From NCBI RefSeq assembly GCF_900114995.1, contig NZ_FOUX01000002.1:434001-498000 (forward strand): a stretch of DNA of 64,000 bases, written 5' to 3'. The position numbers and the translations under genes were made by a program. The notes under the pieces were generated by a model, which worked only from the letters and a program-made list of their open reading frames with translations, did not search any database and had not been told where the DNA came from. Below are positions 37,589 through 45,990 of this stretch, in pieces. The stretch's first letter is position 1. The number at the start of each line of letters is the position of its first letter. The DNA comes from Chitinophaga sp. YR627 (GTDB lineage Bacteria > Bacteroidota > Bacteroidia > Chitinophagales > Chitinophagaceae).

Positions 37589-38317
37589 ATGGACTCCACT
37601 AATTCTTCCGGAAGCGATACATTACTTAGCAACGCAAGTAATGTTATCGCGATCACTGCACATGAATTCAAAACGCCACTCACTACAATAAATTCAATAG
37701 TCGACCTGCTTACTAGCAAATTACAGGCCGATCATCTCATGAATGCCTTTTATCAGCAAAATTTATCACGGATTTCATCTGAAATTTTTGCTTTAAACAG
37801 CATGGTGGACGAAATGCTGACGATAAATAATATTCTTAATGGCAACATTCAAAGCAACAGAGAGATGATGGACATCGGCTTACTGCTATCTCCCTTAAAA
37901 GAGCAGTACCAGGCCTTTCCAGACGATGGCAGATCATTGATCATCCATGTCACAGGTACGCCAAAAGAAATATGTGCAAGTGCTGCACAACTCTCACGCG
38001 TGCTCTCTAATCTTATCAGCAATGCATTTAAGTATTCCAGAAAAAGTGATCCGGTACTTCATCTGGACTACCAGGAAAAAAAAGTTGTGATCACAATTAC
38101 AGATGATGGCATCGGCATTCCGGAAAAAGATCTTCCGCAATTGTTTCAGCCTTATTTCAGAGCCAGCAATGCCGAAGGCATTTCAGGTACAGGCCTCGGT
38201 CTCAGTATCGTCAAATCATTTATCACCGCTAACGAAGGAGATATCACCGTCAACAGCCAGCCGGACAAAGGCACGGTTTTTACAGTTACTTTCAGGTACC
38301 CTGATACCTGTCAGTAA
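37589..38317 (+). CDS. Soluble sensor histidine kinase without input domain
   Basis: A 242-residue kinase core. H-box ITAHEFKTPLTTI with His25, N-box LISNAFKYSR (~145-155), G1 DDGIGIPEKD, F-box LFQPYFRAS and G2 GTGLGLSIVKSF are all intact, so it should be active. There is no sensory domain and no membrane helix; only ~17 residues precede the HisKA domain. Input must come from a partner protein. The single-domain receiver gene follows after 9 bp and is the likely partner. Confidence 0.93.
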   Translation: MDSTNSSGSDTLLSNASNVIAITAHEFKTPLTTINSIVDLLTSKLQADHLMNAFYQQNLSRISSEIFALNSMVDEMLTINNILNGNIQSNREMMDIGLLLSPLKEQYQAFPDDGRSLIIHVTGTPKEICASAAQLSRVLSNLISNAFKYSRKSDPVLHLDYQEKKVVITITDDGIGIPEKDLPQLFQPYFRASNAEGISGTGLGLSIVKSFITANEGDITVNSQPDKGTVFTVTFRYPDTCQ

Positions 38318-38326
38318 AATATACAC

Positions 38327-38716
38327 ATGAACGCCAGAATTCTTTTAATTGAAGACAAAGCCGGACTTTTAGATACACTGAAAAGCCTGCTTGAACTACA
38401 CAACTACACCGTGTATACTGCCAGTAACGGTCAGGAAGGATTATCCATCGCCACCAGATATCTGCCTGATCTCGTCATCAGCGACATTACAATGCCCGTT
38501 CTGAATGGATATGCATTACTCGATAGTTTTCGCGCAGATCCGCAATTGTCGAAAATTCCCGTATTAATTGCCAGCGCAAAAAATGAAGATCATGAAATTG
38601 AACTCGTCATGCAGAAAGGAGCAGCAGGTTATCTCACAAAGCCTTTTGTATTTGCACATCTCCACGAAGAGATAAAACGTCTGCTGGGAAATTCCATGAT
38701 TGCAGCAAAAAAATAA
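38327..38716 (+). CDS. Single-domain response regulator (CheY-like)
   Basis: A 129-residue receiver with acidic pair E9/D10, phospho-acceptor D53 (VISDITMP), the conserved Thr/Ser region (VLIASAKNED) and Lys in GYLTKPF. No output domain, so it acts by binding another protein or by phosphotransfer. Co-transcribed with the histidine kinase, 9 bp apart, and followed by a hairpin. Confidence 0.92.
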   Translation: MNARILLIEDKAGLLDTLKSLLELHNYTVYTASNGQEGLSIATRYLPDLVISDITMPVLNGYALLDSFRADPQLSKIPVLIASAKNEDHEIELVMQKGAAGYLTKPFVFAHLHEEIKRLLGNSMIAAKK

Positions 38717-38740
38717 TAACAGCGTAAATAAAAACATGGT

Positions 38741-38765
38741 ACACAGGTGAGGTGCTCACCTGTGT
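38741..38765. terminator. Bidirectional hairpin terminator
   Basis: Perfect 11-bp stem ACACAGGTGAG/CTCACCTGTGT with a GTG loop, between the convergent receiver gene and the small minus-strand gene. The T-run is better in the minus direction (ACCATGTTTTTATTT). Confidence 0.7.
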
Positions 38766-38794
38766 TATTGCCATTGTATAAAAACAAACTGCTT

Positions 38795-39007
38795 TTACTG
38801 ATCACTTTCCCTCATCAGTTTATCAAACTTTGTCCAGTCAATTTTAATGCTGTTCTTTTTCATGAAGCCATTAGGCTGATACTCCAGGGCGCCATGAGAA
38901 ATATGGATAGTGCCCAGTATTTTTCCGTCTCTCTTCACCTGGAAGGTCGCATCGGCTTTGCCTAATTCTGTTGTGGGTAATTCAAAAAATACACGGTGTT
39001 CTGCCAT
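38795..39007 (-). CDS. Small conserved-looking protein, unknown function
   Basis: A 70-residue soluble protein, MAEHRVFFELPTTELGKADATF..., with beta-rich character and a C-terminal helix (IDWTKFDKLMRES). I recall similar short proteins in other bacteria beginning with the same block and containing a GKADxxFxVKxDGKxLG motif, but name no family. It ends at a bidirectional hairpin, which supports it as a real transcription unit. No function is proposed. Confidence 0.65.
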   Translation of the reverse strand: MAEHRVFFELPTTELGKADATFQVKRDGKILGTIHISHGALEYQPNGFMKKNSIKIDWTKFDKLMRESDQ

Positions 39008-39519
39008 GATGGTTAGTTTTTGGAGTTAATAATGCTGGTTTACTAAGTGGATGCTTACACATGGCCTGCTGTCTGGTACATGAGGATAATTTACCATAGC
39101 TACAGGGTTTGTAATACCATTTGTCTTTCCGACAGGCCGAAATAACGAAATATCTGATTATCAATCGTTAATACCCTGTTAACATGAAACTGCCCATAAA
39201 CCCTCTTCAGAGATGAAGTATAGCTCCGGCATAGATGCGTCGTATATACGCCGTATATGCGTCGTGTCAACCCCAATTTTTGCCTCAATAGGGGGCATTC
39301 AGGACAAAAGACACCTAATATTCATATAAATAGCTGTAAATCAAAATTTAACAGCACTCATCTTCCGCTTCACCTTCGTTTTTGAATGAAGGATGAATGT
39401 AAGATGAGTACTATCAAAGTATAGAAAGACTATCAGGCGCCCGGTCATGTACCGCAGGTAAATACATCTCCTCTGCATCAAAACGGCAAAAAACAAGCTT
39501 AAAGGGGCCAATACGCAGC
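39008..39519. other. 512-bp gene-free region with an imperfect long hairpin
   Basis: No coding region found. At 39356-39409 there is a nested inverted repeat: 9-bp outer arms ACTCATCTT/AAGATGAGT and inner arms TTCACCTTC-type, about 18 paired bases in 54 nt, which may end the minus-strand gene upstream of it. At 39235-39264 short direct repeats of ATGCGTCGT flank the palindrome CGTATATACG. Confidence 0.5.
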
Positions 39520-41052
39520 TTATTTCACAAGCATCACAGCGCCCCTGTATTCTTTGGGTTCATTTTTACTGGTAGTGAATGTACAGACATACACAAATGC
39601 CTGCGGCGTCTGTGGTATACCACGGGAGTAACCATCCCAGCCTACTTTAGGATCGTTTGTCTGAAATACCAGACTCCCCCAGCGATTAAAAATACTCAGC
39701 CGGTAATTGGTCACCGCATCATAGATCCTCGGACGAAACACATCATTTGAACCATCACTGTTAGGACTAAACGCTGACGGCATCATCACAAAACAATTTT
39801 GATTAGGAGACTTGATCTCAGTATTTCCTGCGTCCCCGCAACCATTTGCATCTTCTACCTCATAACGGTAATCACCAGCCCTGAGATTACGATGCAAACT
39901 ATCCGGCTGCCACGTCTCACCATTGATCCGATATTTGTACGGACGCGTACCGCCATCTACTTCCCAGCGAATGATACCGTCATTCACCTCACTGCAGCTA
40001 CAAGGTTCTGTAGCAATATTACGGATCACCAGTGGCGCAGGTTCCTGAATAAAAATATTAAAGGTATCTCTGCACACCTGCTGATCTTTTAATACAAACA
40101 CATAATTACCAGGCTGCAGCTGATTAAATGTACGCGCATGTGTTGCTTCACCATTTACTGACAGATGATATGGCGGGAGTCCGCCGCTTATATCCAATGT
40201 AATGGCGTTTTTATTTTCTCCTGCACAATCAGATATCGTCACGGCTTTCTCCGTCTGCAGATCAGAAGCGCTTACTTCTACAGCGCCTTTTGCCGTCACT
40301 CCATTGGCAGCAGTAACTGTTACTGAATATACGCCCGGCAACAGATCAGAAACCTGTGGCGTAGTATAATTGCCGGGTGTCCAGAGATACCTATAAGGCT
40401 CCGCTCCTCCTTTCACTTTTACCTGCACGCTACCTGTTCCTTCATTCTTACAGGAAGTGGTAGCAGTTAATTCGGTACGCAGTATTTGTCTGATAGTTGA
40501 AAGATTGTCAACAAACACCAGTACGCCAAAGCTACTGTTAGGACATGTTTCCGCCGGATAAGCATACAACGCAATGTAAGTATGTGTCTGCTTAGGTGTG
40601 AATATCGCATTCCATCTGCGCCAGGCAGTATCGGTAAAACTGCCGGAAGTCCATAGTAATTCTGCTGTATCGCCGGGTGCGCTTCCACCGAAAATGGCCA
40701 GATTTCCATAGCAATGTTTATGACCATACATTTCATTGAACGCAAGATCAAAGGACATACTGTAGCTCCTGTCCGCCACCAGCGGTTCTGCCAGCGCCTG
40801 CTCTATCCCTTCTTTGTATACCGGTCCGCCCTGCAGTCCAACAAAGGTATTCCCTTCATTCGCAGGTTTTAATATACCCATCGCACCAGGTAATACATCT
40901 GGTGTATTGGCAGCAACCAGCCAACCTGTGGGCGCTGTTTTAACACCGGGTTTTCCTTCCAGAGAGGAATTTCGCAAAGTCAGATGCTGCGCAGATGCTA
41001 CATTCAACAGACAGCTCAACAACAGTATCAGACATAGTACACATACCTTCAT
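39520..41052 (-). CDS. Secreted multi-repeat protein with T9SS type B C-terminal domain
   Basis: A 510-residue extracellular protein. Signal peptide MKVCVLCLILLLSCLLNVASAQ supports the ATG at 41052; the 45 extra upstream codons are not conserved in character. An N-terminal jelly-roll-like domain (NSSLEGKPG...PTGWL, ~25-165) is followed by three SprB-like repeats (e.g. GGAEPYRYLWTPG, GGLPPYHLSVNG, GGTRPYKYRINGE). The C-terminal ~85 residues are the gliding-associated sorting domain (PSAFSPNSDGSNDVFRP..., FNRWGSLVF, WDGYSRG), so it is exported by the type IX system and probably placed on the cell surface as an adhesin (inference). Confidence 0.9.
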   Translation of the reverse strand: MKVCVLCLILLLSCLLNVASAQHLTLRNSSLEGKPGVKTAPTGWLVAANTPDVLPGAMGILKPANEGNTFVGLQGGPVYKEGIEQALAEPLVADRSYSMSFDLAFNEMYGHKHCYGNLAIFGGSAPGDTAELLWTSGSFTDTAWRRWNAIFTPKQTHTYIALYAYPAETCPNSSFGVLVFVDNLSTIRQILRTELTATTSCKNEGTGSVQVKVKGGAEPYRYLWTPGNYTTPQVSDLLPGVYSVTVTAANGVTAKGAVEVSASDLQTEKAVTISDCAGENKNAITLDISGGLPPYHLSVNGEATHARTFNQLQPGNYVFVLKDQQVCRDTFNIFIQEPAPLVIRNIATEPCSCSEVNDGIIRWEVDGGTRPYKYRINGETWQPDSLHRNLRAGDYRYEVEDANGCGDAGNTEIKSPNQNCFVMMPSAFSPNSDGSNDVFRPRIYDAVTNYRLSIFNRWGSLVFQTNDPKVGWDGYSRGIPQTPQAFVYVCTFTTSKNEPKEYRGAVMLVK

Positions 41053-41413
41053 AGAAAGGTATGTGAGATAACAACATGGTTTTCCCACTAGCCGGGTGTG
41101 GCCGGCCTGGTTAGTTACAATCATAGGAATATTAGTTAGAACACAATCAATAAAACATCGTCTTGTTCTTGTGATTAGCAATTCCAATGGATATGGAAAA
41201 GCAGCCCAGCTGGTTCGTCTGATTTAATTCACAGGTATGGTGAAGAGGATATGGAGAATCCTCCGCTAATTAAATTAATGGCTTTGCTTTGAGTTTACAT
41301 TCCCAGTTCAATAAAGATACAATATGTTTTACTATAATATAATGTTTTTCTTAAAATTTAACTCGCTTATCCAATTAATACTCAATGTAGTAGCGTACTC
41401 TACAGCAAAAAAT
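41053..41413. other. Gene-free region upstream of the T9SS protein gene
   Basis: About 360 bp, very AT-rich towards 41300-41400. It holds the promoter of the minus-strand secreted protein and the end of the small gene's transcription unit. I see no exact TAnnTTTG element and no other structure. Confidence 0.4.
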
Positions 41414-41440
41414 AAAGGCATAGGAAAACCTATGCCTTTT
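41414..41440 (-). terminator. Rho-independent terminator (minus strand)
   Basis: Perfect 11-bp stem AAAGGCATAGG/CCTATGCCTTT with a 4-nt loop; on the minus strand it runs into ATTTTTT (41413-41406). It lies 76 bp past the stop of the small gene at 41516-41719 and is evidence that this gene is transcribed. Confidence 0.85.
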
Positions 41441-41515
41441 ATGAGTACAGATGATCTCAAAAACTATGTTTAAACTACTCTTTTTCTGGACAAGCAAGGG
41501 TAGTTTAACCCATTG

Positions 41516-41719
41516 TCATCTGTGTGCTTTGTCGCGCCTTTCAGGGTCGCGTTTGTCTTTATTTTTCTCAGACGATTCTTTCTTGTCTTTGGGGATGATC
41601 ACCTTCAATGTATCGTCTGCTGTCTTTTCACGGGTGATATCACGACTATAGTCATTACCCAGATTCGGACCTCCCTGTTCCAGACCGGTACTACCGATCG
41701 ACCTGTCTCTTATTGCCAT
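41516..41719 (-). CDS. Small hydrophilic Lys/Arg/Asp-rich protein, unknown
   Basis: A 67-residue protein, MAIRDRSIGSTGLEQGGPNLG..., with no hydrophobic segment; its second half is almost entirely charged (KDKKESSEKNKDKRDPERRDKAH), as in disordered proteins. No family recognised. Support comes from the strong minus-strand terminator just downstream and the lack of any overlapping gene. A -7-like TATATTTT is present upstream on the minus strand. Confidence 0.5.
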   Translation of the reverse strand: MAIRDRSIGSTGLEQGGPNLGNDYSRDITREKTADDTLKVIIPKDKKESSEKNKDKRDPERRDKAHR

Positions 41720-41845
41720 AACCTTGATTTTTTATGGTTTAAAATATAAGTCTACTCAGGATAACAAAAGTTCCAAAACCATGCCAGTAAAAGCAGGCAC
41801 GTCTATAGTACTCAATGATTTGTATATGTGAAAAATCTCTTAAAA

Positions 41846-41896
41846 TTTTCCGGCGGATTGATCATTTTCCGGGATTCCACTGTTTTTTCCGGGATT
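41846..41896. repeat. Three TTTTCCGG(cg)GATT direct repeats, 20-bp period
   Basis: Copies start at 41846 (TTTTCCGGCGGATT), 41865 and 41885 (both TTTTCCGGGATT), spaced 19 and 20 bp, i.e. about two helical turns. They lie in the 285-bp divergent space between the small gene (minus) and the gene at 42005 (plus). Looks like a multi-site operator; the regulator is unknown. Confidence 0.55.
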
Positions 41897-42004
41897 TTAG
41901 TGGTACCTTACAGTTGCAGAACCGAACTGCGACCTATGCCTGATAACTATTCCCGATGCAGCATTTAGCATAATCAATGAGCATCTGAGACTAAACCTGT
42001 AAGT

Positions 42005-42712
42005 ATGAAGGATAAGCTGCCTTATATCACCTCCACCTACTTTATATCCCTGATCAAATCGTATTTGCAGGGCCATAAAACAAAACCCGAGATCCTTGCT
42101 GAAACAGCAGATCTGCTTCCTGTTACTGCTCATAAAGAGGTCAGCCAGTTCCTCACCGCTGCGGCGCACCAGATGAATGATGCCTTTTATGCAGATATCG
42201 TAGACAGCATTCAACATACTTCCGGCACCGTACCTACCCGTAAAGGACTGATCCATCACCTGGAAGCACTGCTCAGTAAGCAGATCAGTATACAGGAGTT
42301 ACTGGACTGGGCTACCTGGTACACTATAGAGGAAGATCAGCTCAGCGCTGGTATTATGGATGATTTTGCTGTGGAGTATTTCTGTTTTGATTTCCTGCCT
42401 GCTCATTATGAAGAACTGACAGATGCACAGTTCACACAGGTCTTACAGTTATTCCGTGCAACACCGGAAAATACATTAAAGGAAAAGATCGCCCTGGCGC
42501 TTATCATCGAAAAAGAAAGACAACACTTTCTTTACTTCTTACGCAGTTTCCTGGAACAGCCGCAACATACCGATGCCCTGAATACCTATCTCATGGCAAA
42601 ATTCGGCATGGACCACCGCAGTTTCCCTTATATACAGGAACTGATGTCCATACAAACACAACCGGAAAAACTGGAAGCATTACTGGAAAAAGCGCGTTTG
42701 TCAGCGGTTTAA
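42005..42712 (+). CDS. Protein of unknown function, helical
   Basis: A 235-residue, soluble, probably all-helical protein; I recognise no domain. It is acidic and Gln/Leu rich, with short repeated helical blocks. There is no signal peptide or Cys motif. Preceded by the TTTTCCGGGATT array and convergent with the LuxE-like gene: the two stop codons share the sequence TTAA, overlapping by 4 bp. Codon use looks like its neighbours. Confidence 0.75.
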   Translation: MKDKLPYITSTYFISLIKSYLQGHKTKPEILAETADLLPVTAHKEVSQFLTAAAHQMNDAFYADIVDSIQHTSGTVPTRKGLIHHLEALLSKQISIQELLDWATWYTIEEDQLSAGIMDDFAVEYFCFDFLPAHYEELTDAQFTQVLQLFRATPENTLKEKIALALIIEKERQHFLYFLRSFLEQPQHTDALNTYLMAKFGMDHRSFPYIQELMSIQTQPEKLEALLEKARLSAV

Positions 42713-43692
42713 CTCACCATCAGACTACAACCTCTCAAAGCAGAATTATCCAGACGGCCGAGTACTTCAAAACTTCCGTCTGCACGTAGTTTGCCGATAT
42801 CGTCTGTAGCAATGAATGCGCAGGAATATACATTCGCGAGATCTACCACATTGATAACGCCGGAAGCGTTGGCGGTTGACAACTGAAAAGGATCATTTTC
42901 ATCCCTGACCAATATCTTCATCCATGGCGGAGTAGTAAATAAGCCATCGCCATAGGAATAAGCCTGTGATAATAGCTCCGTCATGCCATATTCTGCATGG
43001 ATCTGTTTACAGCCCAGTCTTTCTTTCAGATAACCGTGCACCTGCTGGCGGGTCCACTCCTCCCTGCGGCCTTTCATACCACCGGTTTCCATAACGATCG
43101 TATTTTCCAGGTGCAGCTGATAGCGTTCTGCGAAGTCCAGTAACCCAAAGGTCACTCCTATCAGCAGCGTCTTTTGCTGACGCGCCTCCAGTTCCTGTAA
43201 ATGTGCCGCCAGCTTATCATGCTCATACAGGTAAAAACCACTTTCGGCATGTCCGCTCCGTTTTACCATATCCTGGACCATGTATACCAGGGAAGAATGC
43301 TGTCTCTCCAGATAGGATGGCAGCAGTCCCAGTACCACAAAATCGGAAACAGGACCATAAAACAGTTCAAAACCAGCCAGAAAACTCTGTTCATAGACAG
43401 CAGCTTCCTTTACCAGGTGCCGGCTGTTGATCGTCTGGGTGGTACCACTGCTTTCAAACACCAGTTCTGGCGTAAAGGAGCCACAGGTAACTGTATGTGT
43501 CTTAAAGAATTGTATAGGTAAAAAAGGGATCTGCAGCAATGAGCGTATGTCGGAAGGCTTCCGGTGCAGGGCGTCAGTATAAGCCCGGTAAATATCATTC
43601 TCCCTGTACTGGTACCGGAAAAGCTCCAGGGCCGCTGCTTCCGTATCCTGCTCCTGTAATGTAAATAGTGCTGCCGTATTAATGCCACTCAT
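42709..43692 (-). CDS. LuxE/PaaK-like acyl-protein synthetase
   Basis: A 327-residue member of the adenylate-forming group related to LuxE acyl-protein synthetase. Key blocks: FESSGTTQTINSRH (P-loop-like), LIGVTFGLLDFA, METGGMKGRREEW, HAEYGMTELLSQAY and VLGRLDNSALRGC near the end (PaaK-like RxDxxxxRG). It should activate a carboxylic acid with ATP and load it on a protein or thiol. No lux partners (acyl reductase, thioesterase) are present. I prefer the ATG at 43692 to that at 43710, because the minus-strand -7 element TAAATTTG (43719-43712) would put the transcript start at about 43705. Confidence 0.8.
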   Translation of the reverse strand: MSGINTAALFTLQEQDTEAAALELFRYQYRENDIYRAYTDALHRKPSDIRSLLQIPFLPIQFFKTHTVTCGSFTPELVFESSGTTQTINSRHLVKEAAVYEQSFLAGFELFYGPVSDFVVLGLLPSYLERQHSSLVYMVQDMVKRSGHAESGFYLYEHDKLAAHLQELEARQQKTLLIGVTFGLLDFAERYQLHLENTIVMETGGMKGRREEWTRQQVHGYLKERLGCKQIHAEYGMTELLSQAYSYGDGLFTTPPWMKILVRDENDPFQLSTANASGVINVVDLANVYSCAFIATDDIGKLRADGSFEVLGRLDNSALRGCSLMVS

Positions 43693-43711
43693 GTCGCTTG
43701 CTTTGAACATA

Positions 43712-43719
43712 CAAATTTA
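43712..43719 (-). promoter_or_regulatory. -7 element of the LuxE-like gene
   Basis: TAAATTTG on the minus strand matches TAnnTTTG exactly. The expected transcript start (~43705) lies after the first in-frame ATG (43710), which favours the second ATG at 43692. Confidence 0.5.
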
Positions 43720-43808
43720 GGGTATACGTAACAATCAAACGACATTTTACGTTATAACTCAGTGGTGCCGCTCATCTGTAGGCATTAGCTAGACTTAAAA
43801 AAATAATG

Positions 43809-43816
43809 TACGTTTG
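43809..43816 (+). promoter_or_regulatory. -7 element of the lipoprotein gene
   Basis: TACGTTTG matches TAnnTTTG exactly and ends only 4 bp before the ATG at 43821, implying a leaderless or nearly leaderless transcript. No clear -33 TTTG. Confidence 0.45.
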
Positions 43817-43820
43817 TTAT

Positions 43821-44264
43821 ATGAAGAAAATACTCGTTTTATCCCTGTTTGCAGTGGCAGCTATCTGTGGCGCTTGCGGAAAGGATTCCATCGGCACCAA
43901 GCCTATGCTCACTTTCCTCTCGTATTCCTCCTCCCCTGTGATTGCTTCAATAGGGATGGATGTTAACTTCCAGGTAAAGGATGGTGACGGGGATATTGAA
44001 AATTCCTTCAATTTCGCCGCTATCTACGATACCAAACCACTTGATACCGCTTTTGAATCCCGCCCGATGCCCGGCGTGGATGCACACAAAGGGACCAACC
44101 TGACTGCGGAAGTTATATTACATCTGCAACCAACAGACTTTCCACAGACCGGTGATCAACCGATCCTGAAAGACAGTTTACATTATCTCGTTTTCATTAC
44201 CGATAATGCAGGTAATATCAGTGATACTATTGTGACGCCGAAGTTAGAAGTCCTCTACCAATAA
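43821..44264 (+). CDS. Lipoprotein, unknown function
   Basis: A 147-residue secreted protein. Signal MKKILVLSLFAVAAICGAC with the lipid-attachment Cys at 19; the ATG at 43821 is chosen because the five residues before it do not fit a signal peptide. The mature part is beta-rich with an Ig-like flavour (VNFQVKDGDGDIENS, HYLVFITDNAGNISDTIVTP), a pattern seen in Bacteroidota lipoproteins with cadherin-like folds. It precedes the carboxylase gene across an AT-rich palindrome. No function is proposed. Confidence 0.8.
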   Translation: MKKILVLSLFAVAAICGACGKDSIGTKPMLTFLSYSSSPVIASIGMDVNFQVKDGDGDIENSFNFAAIYDTKPLDTAFESRPMPGVDAHKGTNLTAEVILHLQPTDFPQTGDQPILKDSLHYLVFITDNAGNISDTIVTPKLEVLYQ

Positions 44265-44273
44265 ATCAATCAG

Positions 44274-44343
44274 CAAATAAGAATTAGTAATCAGGCATTC
44301 CATCCTTTAAAAGGCATAATTCCTGATTGTTAATTCTTATTTG
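44274..44343. repeat. AT-rich imperfect palindrome (70 bp)
   Basis: Outer arms of 13 bp are perfect (CAAATAAGAATTA with TAATTCTTATTTG), then a 2-bp mismatch, then 7-bp arms AATCAGG/CCTGATT around a 26-nt centre. It fills the space between the lipoprotein and carboxylase genes. It shares TCCTGATTsTTAA with the element at 61290. Confidence 0.8.
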
Positions 44344-44359
44344 TCTTTATATTTGATTT

Positions 44360-45898
44360 ATGGACAAATTCCACGAACTCCAGAACAAGATCGCGACAGC
44401 CATGCTTGGCGGCGGTGAGGCACGTATCTCCTCTCAACATAAAAAAGGAAAACTTACTGCAAGGGAACGCTTACAGCTACTGCTCGACGAAGGCTCCTTC
44501 GAAGAATTCGACATGTTTGTGCATAACCGTAACCGTGGGATGACCACTGACCAGGAACAATTTCCCGGCGATGGTGTCGTAACCGGCTACGGTACAGTCA
44601 ACGGACGCCTGGTATATGTCTTTTCACAGGACTTTACCGTATACGGCGGCAGTCTTTCCGAACCGCATGCCCGTAAGATCTGTAAGATCATGGACCTTGC
44701 CATGCAGAACGGAGCTCCCCTGATCGGTCTCAATGACAGTGGCGGGGCACGTATACAGGAAGGCGTGGTCAGCCTGGGTGGTTATGCAGATATCTTTTAC
44801 CGCAATACCCGGGCCTCCGGCGTAATTCCACAGATCTCCGCCATTATGGGGCCCTGTGCTGGCGGCGCCGTATATTCTCCTGCCATCACGGATTTTATCC
44901 TGATGGTGGAAGAAACCTCCTATATGTTCGTAACCGGCCCTAACGTTGTTAAGACAGTTACACATGAAGAGGTAACGGCGGAAGAACTGGGCGGCGCACA
45001 TACCCATGCATCAAAAAGCGGTGTCACCCACTTTGCCTGTGGCAATGAAGTAGAATGTATCCGTAATATCCGGCAACTGCTTAGTTATATGCCGCAGAAC
45101 TGTGAGGAAGACGCCCCTGTCTACCCATACGATGCGGGTGATGAAATAAGGTCAACCCTTAACACCGTCATTCCCCCCAGTTCCAATCAGCCGTATGACA
45201 TGAAAGAAGTCATCAGTGAACTGACGGATACAAATAGCTTCCTGGAAGTACATAAAGACTTTGCTGAAAATATTATCGTAGGTTTTGCCCGCATCGCCGG
45301 CAGAAGTATCGGTATCGTAGCCAATCAGCCGGCACATCTCGCCGGCGTACTGGATATCCATGCCTCTGTAAAAGGCGCCCGTTTTACCCGCTTCTGCGAT
45401 GCCTTTAATATTCCATTGCTGGTACTGGTAGACGTACCTGGCTTCCTGCCCGGCACCGACCAGGAATGGAATGGTATTATCACCAACGGAGCCAAACTGC
45501 TTTTTGCGTTAAGCGAGGCCACCGTACCCAAGATCACCGTTACCACCCGTAAAGCTTATGGCGGTGCGTATTGTGTAATGAACTCCAAACATATCGGCGC
45601 CGATCTCAACTTCGCCTTCCCGCAGGCAGAAATTGCCGTAATGGGACCCAAAGGCGCCGTAGAGATCATCTACAAGAAAGAGATCGACGCAGCTCCCGAT
45701 CCGGAAGCCCGCATGAATGAACTGGTGGCCGAGTATACGGAACGCTTTGCCAACCCTTACCTGGCGGCAGAAAAAGGATATATCGATGAAGTGATCGTAC
45801 CCGATCAGACGCGTATTAAGCTCATCAAAGGCTACGCTATGCTGGAGAATAAGGTGGTGAGCATGCCGAGGAAGAAACACGGGAACATCCCTTTATAA
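44360..45898 (+). CDS. pccB: Acyl-CoA carboxylase, beta (carboxyltransferase) subunit
   Basis: Carboxyltransferase subunit of a biotin-dependent acyl-CoA carboxylase, propionyl-CoA by nearest resemblance. 512 residues with the two crotonase-like halves: the N-half oxyanion region ([26 protein letters not shown]) and the C-half ([47 protein letters not shown]). The biotin carboxylase subunit and carrier protein are not in the window. Methylmalonyl-CoA decarboxylase alpha subunits look very similar and cannot be excluded. Confidence 0.92.
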   Translation: MDKFHELQNKIATAMLGGGEARISSQHKKGKLTARERLQLLLDEGSFEEFDMFVHNRNRGMTTDQEQFPGDGVVTGYGTVNGRLVYVFSQDFTVYGGSLSEPHARKICKIMDLAMQNGAPLIGLNDSGGARIQEGVVSLGGYADIFYRNTRASGVIPQISAIMGPCAGGAVYSPAITDFILMVEETSYMFVTGPNVVKTVTHEEVTAEELGGAHTHASKSGVTHFACGNEVECIRNIRQLLSYMPQNCEEDAPVYPYDAGDEIRSTLNTVIPPSSNQPYDMKEVISELTDTNSFLEVHKDFAENIIVGFARIAGRSIGIVANQPAHLAGVLDIHASVKGARFTRFCDAFNIPLLVLVDVPGFLPGTDQEWNGIITNGAKLLFALSEATVPKITVTTRKAYGGAYCVMNSKHIGADLNFAFPQAEIAVMGPKGAVEIIYKKEIDAAPDPEARMNELVAEYTERFANPYLAAEKGYIDEVIVPDQTRIKLIKGYAMLENKVVSMPRKKHGNIPL

Positions 45899-45906
45899 AA
45901 ATTACG

Positions 45907-45985
45907 AATTAAGAATTAAAAAATTAAGAATTCTACACCGATCTTCGCAGCCAATTCACAATTCTTAATTTTTTAATTCTTAATT
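45907..45985. repeat. Perfect AT-rich inverted repeat, 26-bp arms
   Basis: Arms 45907-45932 and 45960-45985 are exact reverse complements, built from AATTAAGAATT units; the 27-nt centre is unrelated sequence. It fills the gap between the carboxylase and UbiA-like genes and ends 5 bp before the latter's ATG, so it could affect its translation. Confidence 0.9.
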
Positions 45986-45990
45986 GAACC

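Noticed and set aside
39235..39264. Possible CRISPR-like or iteron repeat (ATGCGTCGT copies)
   Set aside because: Only two copies, too short and not evenly spaced; no cas genes in the window.
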